A DNA stretch of 6,441 nucleotides from Vulcanimicrobiota bacterium. Its GTDB lineage: Bacteria > Vulcanimicrobiota > Vulcanimicrobiia > Vulcanimicrobiales > Vulcanimicrobiaceae. The first letter of the stretch is position 1; each line of letters opens with the position of its first letter. This document shows, in pieces, positions 1 through 4,902 of this stretch. The notes beneath the pieces are model-generated. The model had not been told where the DNA came from. It made no database searches and saw only the letters and a list, made by a program, of their open reading frames with translations. Location of the stretch: positions 1 through 6,441 of the forward strand of contig JAFAHB010000309.1 of assembly GCA_019237435.1 (NCBI GenBank). Direction: 5' to 3'. A program made the translations under genes and the position numbers.

Positions 1-1
1 T

Positions 2-334
2 TCGCTCAACATCATGGATTTCTGCAAGCAGTACAACGAACGTACTGCGTCGCAGGCCGGCATGATCGTTCCGGTGGAGATCACCGTGTTCGACGATCGG
101 ACGTTCACGTTTATCACGAAGACGCCGCCGGCGTCGTTTCTGATTAAACAGGCGCTCAAGATCGAGTCGGGCAGCAAGGAGCCCAACCGGAACAAGGTTG
201 GCCGGCTCACCCAAAAGCAACTCGAGGAGATTGCTAAGGTAAAGATGCCCGACATCAACGCCAACGATATCGAAGCAGCGAAGAAGATCGTCGCGGGAAC
301 CGCGCGCTCGATGGGCGTCGAGGTGGACGGTTAA
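2..334 (+). CDS. rplK: 50S ribosomal protein L11, C-terminal 110 residues (5' end outside window)
   Basis: Large-subunit protein that binds 23S rRNA in the GTPase-associated centre, where elongation and release factors act. The frame is open from the first bases (Ser-Leu-Asn-Ile-Met...), so the ATG at 14 is internal: it corresponds to the Met of the family's NIM(E/D)FCK motif. L11 is usually about 141 residues, so about 31 N-terminal residues lie upstream of the window. Visible family signatures are [24 protein letters not shown], the [14 protein letters not shown] stretch, and a C-terminal [15 protein letters not shown]...[10 protein letters not shown] segment, which form the rRNA-binding domain. 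The residues just before NIM read Ser-Leu rather than the usual Gly-Val/Leu. The TAA stop is one base before the rplA start, so the two genes are probably co-transcribed and translationally coupled. Identity is seen directly in the sequence; function is from the family. Confidence 0.97.
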   Translation, partial: SLNIMDFCKQYNERTASQAGMIVPVEITVFDDRTFTFITKTPPASFLIKQALKIESGSKEPNRNKVGRLTQKQLEEIAKVKMPDINANDIEAAKKIVAGTARSMGVEVDG

Positions 335-335
335 G

Positions 336-1037
336 ATGCCGCAACATCACGGTAAACGGTTCAAGGCATTGACGGCGAGCTACGACCGTCGCCGGCTCTT
401 CTCCACGCCCGAAGCGGTGGCGCTGGTCAAGAAGAACGCCAACGCGAAGTTCAATGAAACGGTCGAGGCGCACGTTCGCCTTGGCGTCGATCCGAAGAAG
501 AGCGATCAAAGCGTGCGCGGGACGGTTCTGCTGCCGCACGGCACCGGACGTACCGTTCGCGTCATCGCGTTTGCCAAAGGCGATAACGCGAAGGCCGCGC
601 AAGAGGAGGGCGCCGACATCGTGGGCGATCAAGATCTCATCGATCGCGTAAAAGGCGGTTTCACCGAGTTCGACGTCGCGGTCGCGACGCCCGACATGAT
701 GGCGCAAGTGGGTAAAGAGCTCGGGCGCATTCTCGCGCAGAAGATGCCCAACCCCAAAGCCGGCACCGTTACGCCAAATATCGCCGGCGCAATTCGCGAC
801 ATCAAGGCCGGCAAGGTCGAGTTCCGTCTGGACAAGACCGGCATCATTCACACCATCGTCGGCAAAGCGAACTTCGAGGAGAACCATCTCATTGAGAACG
901 TCACCACGCTGCTCGACGCGATCGTTCGCGCAAAACCGTCAGCGTCGAAGGGCACCTACCTGCGCAGCGTTACGCTCGCCAGCACGATGGGTCCGGGTGT
1001 CAAGGTCGATCCTAATCGGTTGAAGGCCGCGACGTAG
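336..1037 (+). CDS. rplA: 50S ribosomal protein L1
   Basis: Complete L1 (233 residues, normal family length). It binds 23S rRNA to form the L1 stalk that moves with deacylated tRNA at the E site. In many bacteria L1 also represses its own L11-L1 mRNA; any such leader site would lie upstream of this window. Signatures: [21 protein letters not shown] near residues 38-58, [11 protein letters not shown] (61-71), [12 protein letters not shown] (137-148), GIIHTIVGK (169-177) and [10 protein letters not shown] (216-225). The ATG at 336 follows the rplK stop by one base. A GAGGTGG Shine-Dalgarno-like sequence lies at 320-326, inside the last rplK codons, with 9 bases of spacing. Odd: just before MPNPK the usual Gly-Pro-Arg-Gly-Leu run is replaced by Ala-Gln-Lys (residues 134-136), a net loss of two residues at an otherwise very conserved spot. 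The gene is not followed by rplJ-rplL as in most bacteria. Confidence 0.98.
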   Translation: MPQHHGKRFKALTASYDRRRLFSTPEAVALVKKNANAKFNETVEAHVRLGVDPKKSDQSVRGTVLLPHGTGRTVRVIAFAKGDNAKAAQEEGADIVGDQDLIDRVKGGFTEFDVAVATPDMMAQVGKELGRILAQKMPNPKAGTVTPNIAGAIRDIKAGKVEFRLDKTGIIHTIVGKANFEENHLIENVTTLLDAIVRAKPSASKGTYLRSVTLASTMGPGVKVDPNRLKAAT

Positions 1038-1039
1038 CG

Positions 1040-1074
1040 TCCTTGGACACGGCGCCTGCGGCGCCGGCTCAGGA
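1040..1074. repeat. Palindromic intergenic element between convergent genes, possibly an interspersed repeat and/or terminator
   Basis: A perfect 7-bp stem, CGGCGCC (1050-1056) and GGCGCCG (1060-1066), closes a TGC loop. Outside an internal loop, TCCT (1040-1043) can pair with AGGA (1071-1074). It starts three bases after the rplA stop and ends eight bases before the stop codon of the opposing gene, so it could act as a terminator hairpin for both strands. There is no T-run on either side, so it is not a canonical intrinsic terminator. The outer ends (TCCTT... and ...CTCAGGATGAC) resemble, from memory, the CTCAGGATGAC-type palindromes scattered between genes in many GC-rich environmental bacteria. 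The hairpin is seen directly; membership of a repeat family is inference. Confidence 0.5.
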
Positions 1075-1082
1075 TGACGCGG

Positions 1083-1712
1083 TTACGGCGGCGGCGTTAG
1101 TTGCGCGTCGGGTGCGATGATATTTTTTGGCAACGGCTTCGCCGGCCCGGTTGCGGCCTCCGCGCAGACGTGCTTTTGCGCGCGATCCGTCGCGGCTTCG
1201 AGCACGTCGCCTTTATCGACGACGGCATCGTGCGCGTGCACGCCGAAGCTCATGAATCCCGCTCGGCTTCCGCCTACAAAAGTCTTCTCAAATCCAACGT
1301 AGATCGTGTCGCCGCAAAAATTGACGACGTCGTCGACAGTGAGGTTGACTTCGACGGAAGCCGTCGTTTCGAATTGGCCTTTGGTTTGATTGGTCTGCGT
1401 GTCGTAATGGCCTTCAACGAGGTCGCCCCGCTTTGCGATCACGGAATCTTGATAAACGACGTCCTGGTCGACCACGAACTTCACCTTGTGTTCTTCCTGC
1501 GATGCGCCGAACGCGCCGACGCGAACTTCTTTCGTCACGAAGATCGGTATCAGGACGCCCCGCGGAAGCGTGACGGTCTGTTCTCCATCGGTGGGTTGCG
1601 GGCTTGCGGCGGCGCTCGATTCGGGAAACGGGACGGTTGGCGGCGGCGTCTGCGCGAGGGAAACAGTAGTTGTCGCGGCGATCGCGGCAATCGCCAGAAA
1701 AAGAGGTCGCAC
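1083..1712 (-). CDS. Small exported protein of unknown function (signal peptide, Pro-rich ends)
   Basis: I do not recognise a named family. The 209-residue product begins with a clear Sec signal peptide: MRP, a hydrophobic run at residues 4-17, then SLA before Gln21, a good signal peptidase I site. There is no lipobox Cys. The mature part starts with a Pro/Ser/Ala-rich linker (21-45). A beta-rich core follows (about 46-187), containing LPRGVLIPIFVTKEV, KVKFVVDQDVVY and a VIAKRGDLVEG turn. That pattern recalls small periplasmic proteins with a 'stable property set from outside, kept by a pK-G loop' look, but this is only a resemblance. Cys133 and Cys183 could form a disulfide. The tail (187-209) is again Pro-rich. 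The start is GTG at 1712, one base after the TAA of the upstream DUF2269 gene, with no strong Shine-Dalgarno of its own, so it is probably translated by coupling. It faces rplA tail to tail. Confidence 0.85.
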   Translation of the reverse strand: MRPLFLAIAAIAATTTVSLAQTPPPTVPFPESSAAASPQPTDGEQTVTLPRGVLIPIFVTKEVRVGAFGASQEEHKVKFVVDQDVVYQDSVIAKRGDLVEGHYDTQTNQTKGQFETTASVEVNLTVDDVVNFCGDTIYVGFEKTFVGGSRAGFMSFGVHAHDAVVDKGDVLEAATDRAQKHVCAEAATGPAKPLPKNIIAPDAQLTPPP

Positions 1713-1713
1713 T

Positions 1714-2181
1714 TTATTGATGGAATGCCGGGAGGTTCGGCTTGAGGATCATCAGGACGAATGCGACGATCGGCAAAAGCAGCGCGATCGTACCCCAGAG
1801 CGTCCAGCCTTTCGAGAGCGTCTCATACTCTTCGAAGTTGCCCGCGTGCGCCGCGACCGAAATCTTGCGCTGCGCGCGCGAGAGCGGTCCGAATGCTAAT
1901 CCCGATAAGATGAAAGCTACGATTCCCCACAAGAGCCAGCCGGTCGACAAAAATGGAATTTTGCCGACGAGCGCCGCGCCCACACCCCCAATCAGCAAAA
2001 TAATGATGCCGGGAATGGTAAAGACTCTATCGGCCGCGATGATGCCGTCCATGGTGCTGGCCATGATCGCGGCGTTACCGGTTCGGTCGGCGTAGCTTTT
2101 CCAGAAGACTCCAACCGTGATGTTACCGAGAAACAGAACGACGCCGGCCACGTGGACGAGCTTCAAAATCAAGTACACCAC
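1714..2181 (-). CDS. DUF2269-type four-helix integral membrane protein
   Basis: The 155-residue product is almost all membrane. Hydrophobic helices are seen at about residues 3-26, 53-73, 82-100 and 127-146. The opening YLILKLVHVAGVVLFLGN (with His10) and the DRVFTIPG stretch before helix 2 (Asp51, Arg52, Pro57) look like the DUF2269 family of predicted membrane proteins, whose function is unknown. It should sit in the cytoplasmic membrane. An in-frame ATG at 2283 would give a longer product, but that extension is charged and His/Arg-rich, runs into the divergent cyclase gene, and lacks family resemblance. I prefer the GTG at 2181 (or the next codon, GTG at 2178), 5 or 8 bases after a strong GAGGAGG at 2193-2187. 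It is the first gene of a two-gene minus-strand unit with the exported protein downstream. The family call is from pattern memory; the start is inferred from the Shine-Dalgarno. Confidence 0.85.
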   Translation of the reverse strand: MVYLILKLVHVAGVVLFLGNITVGVFWKSYADRTGNAAIMASTMDGIIAADRVFTIPGIIILLIGGVGAALVGKIPFLSTGWLLWGIVAFILSGLAFGPLSRAQRKISVAAHAGNFEEYETLSKGWTLWGTIALLLPIVAFVLMILKPNLPAFHQ

Positions 2182-2200
2182 CGCATCCTCCTCATGCGGC
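2180..2200 (-). promoter_or_regulatory. Hairpin presenting the Shine-Dalgarno of the DUF2269 gene in its loop
   Basis: In the minus-strand transcript CCGCAU (2199-2194) pairs perfectly with AUGCGG (2186-2181). A G-U pair (2200/2180) can extend the stem. The seven-base loop is exactly GAGGAGG (2193-2187), the ribosome binding site. The 3' arm includes the first bases of the upstream GTG start codon. Two out-of-frame ATGs (2195 and 2186) also fall here and open a mini-ORF of eight or five codons that ends at TGA 2171-2169, past the real start. The structure may present the site to ribosomes or tune initiation. The base pairing is seen directly; regulation is inference. Confidence 0.5.
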
Positions 2201-2247
2201 TTTCGCGGGCACCCGCAGTAAATCCGCGCCCGTAATGGAAGCCTAAA
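2182..2247. promoter_or_regulatory. Divergent intergenic region that should hold promoters for both flanking genes
   Basis: These 66 bp separate the start of the minus-strand DUF2269 gene from the start of the plus-strand cyclase gene, so promoters for both directions should lie here or extend into the gene starts. I cannot identify a convincing -35/-10 pair on either strand. On the plus strand GGAAG at 2237-2241, six bases before the ATG, is a plausible Shine-Dalgarno for the cyclase. A short self-complementary GCGGG/CCCGC (2205-2209 and 2212-2216) is present, but its two-base spacer makes it a weak hairpin. Confidence 0.35.
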
Positions 2248-4902
2248 ATGATGGTGAGCGCTCGCCGGCGTAAGCTGCGGCATATCGCGGCGGTCTTGGT
2301 AATTGCCGGCGTTCCGGTCATCTCATCGCTCTTCAACCTCGCAACCGCCGGCTTTCCCTACGGCAGATTCGGATTCGCCGCTCGCGGCGACGGAACGATT
2401 ACGTCGGTCTTGCCGGCATCGGCGGCCGCCGATGCGGGGTTGCGCCGAGGCGATAAATTCGACGTGCCCACGCTCTCGCCACAAGAACGCGTTTATCTCC
2501 ATTGGCCGTTGACGCTTGCCGGTACGAAAGCCGAGTTTCGCCTCGGCCGGCCATTCGAGACCGTGACGCTGATCGCGCATGGGCGAAGCACGGATGTCGC
2601 AGCCCTACAAACCTTCTTCGCGATCTACTCGCTGCTGGCAATTTCCACGCTTGCCATCGTGCTCATCGGCGCCATGCTGGCGCTTGCGCAGCCGTCGCGC
2701 ATGACGTGGGCGTTTCTTTTCTCCGCGGCAGGAACGCAAGCAGGGTCGCCGATCCTTACGGCACTCTTGTCGCCGCCATGGGTCGTGGCGTATTCGGCGT
2801 GGTCCGGCGCGCTTTGGTGCGGCTCGATTGCCGCGCTGATCGTCTTTACGCTCCGTTTCCCAAGCGACCGCGTGAAAGGTGCCGGCGCCGTGGCGGACCG
2901 CTGGCTGCCGCCTTTCGCAATCGTGCTTGGGTTGCTGGTGATCGCCGCTAACGTCGGCACCGTCTATCGCGGCGTCGATACCGACGGATTCGAGCGTCTC
3001 TTGACGATTGTGGCGAGCATCGGCTATGCGCTTGCCGTTGTCATCTTTCTCGCTCGGTATGTTACGGAAGGCCGCCAAGAGCGTTCGCGTATGGCATGGG
3101 TCATTGCCAGCTTTTTGGTCGGGTGTGGCGGCATCGTCGCGGTGCGAATCAGCGAGTTCTTCGGCATTTCGGTCTCCGGAAACCTTACCAACTTTTTGCT
3201 TTCGCTCAACGTCGTCGTTCCGATTGCGGTCGCATATGCCGTGGTAAAGCATCGCGTCATCGCGCTGCGGTTTTTCGTTAACAAGGCGATCGTGTTTGGC
3301 GTGCTTGTGGGCACGGCAATCGCTGCCATCGTCCTTGTCGATTGGTTCTTGGCGTGGCGCCTGGAGCGCCTCTTCGCCGGCGCGGGGACCGTGACGGTGG
3401 TCGCCATCAATGTCGCCGCTGCGCTGTTGCTTGGTTTTGCCATGCCGTCGCTCTATCCGGCAATTCGAGATCTCGTGGATCGGAGTTTCTTCCGGCATCA
3501 ATACCGCGCGCGCCGCCACGTCTTGCAACTAGCGGAAGGTTTGCCCTACGCCGATTCCGCCACCGCGATTGATGACGTGCTGGTTCGAAGCATTCCCGAT
3601 TCGCTCGAAATCGGATCGGTGGCCGTCTTCGTTCGGCGCGAGGACGGAACGTTTCGGCGAGAGGCCGCCGTGGGTTGGAGCGACGACGACGAGTTGGAGC
3701 GGGCAGACCTCGACCGCCTCGCCGTTGCGTTCGAAGGCGCGCGCGGCCTCGTTCGCTTCGGCGATCTCCACGCGGTCAGCCGCAAGCTCCCGGCAGGCGA
3801 TGGAATGCCGTCCGTGGGGTATCCGATCTTCGTGCGGCGGCGTCTCAACCGGTTCGTGCTCTTCTCCGGGCACCCATACGGCTTGGAGCTCGATCCGTCG
3901 GAAACGCACCTGCTCGGCGAAGTGACCCGCGCCGCGTCGCACGGCTTCGATGCGATCGAGCTTGCGACGAAAGCGCAGGAAGCTCAGGCAGAAGTACTGG
4001 ATACGTTGCGGCGGTCGAATGCGGCTTTGCAGCGCTTCAACGAGGCCTACGAGCGGTTCGTTCCCGCGGAGTTTCTCGGCTTCTTGAAAAAGCCCAGCAT
4101 CGTCGACGTCGCGCTGGGCGATTGCGTGAAGCAGACGATGACGGTGCTCTTCTCCGACGTTCGTTCGTTTACGACGATATCGGAAGGCATGACGCCGGAG
4201 CAAACATTTGCATTTCTCAACGAATACTTGCAGCGTGTCGAGCCGTTGATTCGCGAGAACGGCGGCTTCATCGACAAGTACATCGGCGATGCGGTTATGG
4301 GGCTCTTTCCGGCAGACGCCGACGATGCGCTGCGCGCCGCAATCGCTCTGCATCGAGAGGTGCGTCTCTTCAATCGGTTGCTCGTTGGCGGCGCCTTGCC
4401 GACGATCGCGATCGGCGCCGGTTTGCACGCCGGCGAGCTGATGCTCGGGACGATCGGCGAGCGTGGGCGCATGGAAACGACCGTTATTGCCGACGCCGTC
4501 AACGTCGCGTCGCGGCTGGAAGCTTTCTCAAAGGTGTATCAGTGCTCGATCGTCTGCAGCCGCGAAGCCGTCGAATCGCTTCGCGAGCCCGACCGGTTTC
4601 TTCTGCGGTACTTGGGCTCGCTCCAACTGAGAGGCAAGTCCAACGCGATCGCCGCGTACGAGTGCTACGACTCCGATCCGGCCGAGATCGTGCAGCTCAA
4701 AATTGCAACGAAGGAGCGTTTCGCCGCAGCGGTTGCCGCATTCGACGAAGGCGCCTGGCCGCAGGCACTCGCTGAATTCTTAGCCGTCAGCGAGCTCAAC
4801 CATGGAGATGGTCCCGCTGCGTACTACGCCGTTCGCTGCCGCGAGCTGATTAGTCAGGCGGACGCGTCGGCGTCGAGCGAGCGAAGCTGGGCTTCGAGTT
4901 GA
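2248..4902 (+). CDS. Membrane-bound class III adenylate cyclase with PDZ-like, multi-TM and GAF-like sensor regions
   Basis: Predicted to make cAMP from ATP at the inner face of the membrane. Domains in order: TM1 (about 11-33); extracytoplasmic PDZ-like domain (about 35-115, with AGLRRGD at 63-69); about nine more TM segments (119-405); a GAF-like domain (about 421-570) entered through LVDRSFFRHQYRARR (409-423); a coiled coil (572-600); the cyclase domain (about 625-808); a TPR-like tail (820-868). The cyclase is complete: metal-binding Asp637 (LFSDVRSFT) and Asp681 (DKYIGDAVMGLF), adenine-site Lys677, transition-state Asn752 and Arg756 (VNVASRLE). The second purine-site position is Thr745, not Asp, as in class IIIb enzymes. 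One polypeptide has all residues, so it should work as a homodimer. Basic N-terminus plus an even TM count puts GAF and cyclase in the cytoplasm. Start: ATG 2248, with an in-frame stop at 2233 and GGAAG six bases upstream; ATG 2251 is possible. The input signal is unknown. Confidence 0.96.
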   Translation: MMVSARRRKLRHIAAVLVIAGVPVISSLFNLATAGFPYGRFGFAARGDGTITSVLPASAAADAGLRRGDKFDVPTLSPQERVYLHWPLTLAGTKAEFRLGRPFETVTLIAHGRSTDVAALQTFFAIYSLLAISTLAIVLIGAMLALAQPSRMTWAFLFSAAGTQAGSPILTALLSPPWVVAYSAWSGALWCGSIAALIVFTLRFPSDRVKGAGAVADRWLPPFAIVLGLLVIAANVGTVYRGVDTDGFERLLTIVASIGYALAVVIFLARYVTEGRQERSRMAWVIASFLVGCGGIVAVRISEFFGISVSGNLTNFLLSLNVVVPIAVAYAVVKHRVIALRFFVNKAIVFGVLVGTAIAAIVLVDWFLAWRLERLFAGAGTVTVVAINVAAALLLGFAMPSLYPAIRDLVDRSFFRHQYRARRHVLQLAEGLPYADSATAIDDVLVRSIPDSLEIGSVAVFVRREDGTFRREAAVGWSDDDELERADLDRLAVAFEGARGLVRFGDLHAVSRKLPAGDGMPSVGYPIFVRRRLNRFVLFSGHPYGLELDPSETHLLGEVTRAASHGFDAIELATKAQEAQAEVLDTLRRSNAALQRFNEAYERFVPAEFLGFLKKPSIVDVALGDCVKQTMTVLFSDVRSFTTISEGMTPEQTFAFLNEYLQRVEPLIRENGGFIDKYIGDAVMGLFPADADDALRAAIALHREVRLFNRLLVGGALPTIAIGAGLHAGELMLGTIGERGRMETTVIADAVNVASRLEAFSKVYQCSIVCSREAVESLREPDRFLLRYLGSLQLRGKSNAIAAYECYDSDPAEIVQLKIATKERFAAAVAAFDEGAWPQALAEFLAVSELNHGDGPAAYYAVRCRELISQADASASSERSWASS
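4854..4902. other. 49-bp tail-to-tail overlap of two convergent coding regions
   Basis: The plus-strand cyclase stops at TGA 4900-4902 and the minus-strand sensor gene stops at TGA (complement of 4854-4856), so the last 49 bp encode both C-termini. The overlap holds an 8-bp palindrome GACGCGTC (4861-4868), read as Asp-Ala-Ser in the cyclase and as Asp-Ala followed by Ser-Ala in the other protein. It also holds a 6-bp hairpin, CGAAGC (4882-4887) and GCTTCG (4891-4896), with a TGG loop. No T-run follows, so it is at best a weak terminator. Transcripts of the two genes would be complementary here. Confidence 0.9.

Noticed and set aside
255..887. Minus-strand open frame of 210 codons opposite rplK-rplA
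   Set aside because: Antisense shadow of two unmistakable ribosomal protein genes.
1101..1899. Plus-strand open frames opposite the exported and DUF2269 genes
   Set aside because: No recognisable features, whereas the minus strand gives a clean signal peptide and four membrane helices.
2205..2216. GCGGG/CCCGC inverted repeat in the divergent region
   Set aside because: Only two bases separate the arms, so the usable hairpin is four pairs; not enough to call an operator or terminator.
2244..2249. TAAAAT resembling a -10 box
   Set aside because: It overlaps the cyclase start codon and has no credible -35 partner, so it cannot be the promoter of a gene starting at 2248.
2182..2283. N-terminal extension of the DUF2269 protein to an ATG at 2283
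   Set aside because: Would overlap the divergent cyclase start, adds a non-family His/Arg-rich leader, and ignores the strong GAGGAGG in front of GTG 2181/2178.
2605..4428. Two long minus-strand open frames opposite the cyclase
   Set aside because: Arg/His/Asp-rich products without domains; explained by codon bias of the plus-strand gene.
3675..4775. Plus-strand open frame of 366 codons inside the cyclase gene
   Set aside because: Arg-rich, low-complexity translation, fully overlapped by the cyclase frame, which has intact catalytic motifs.
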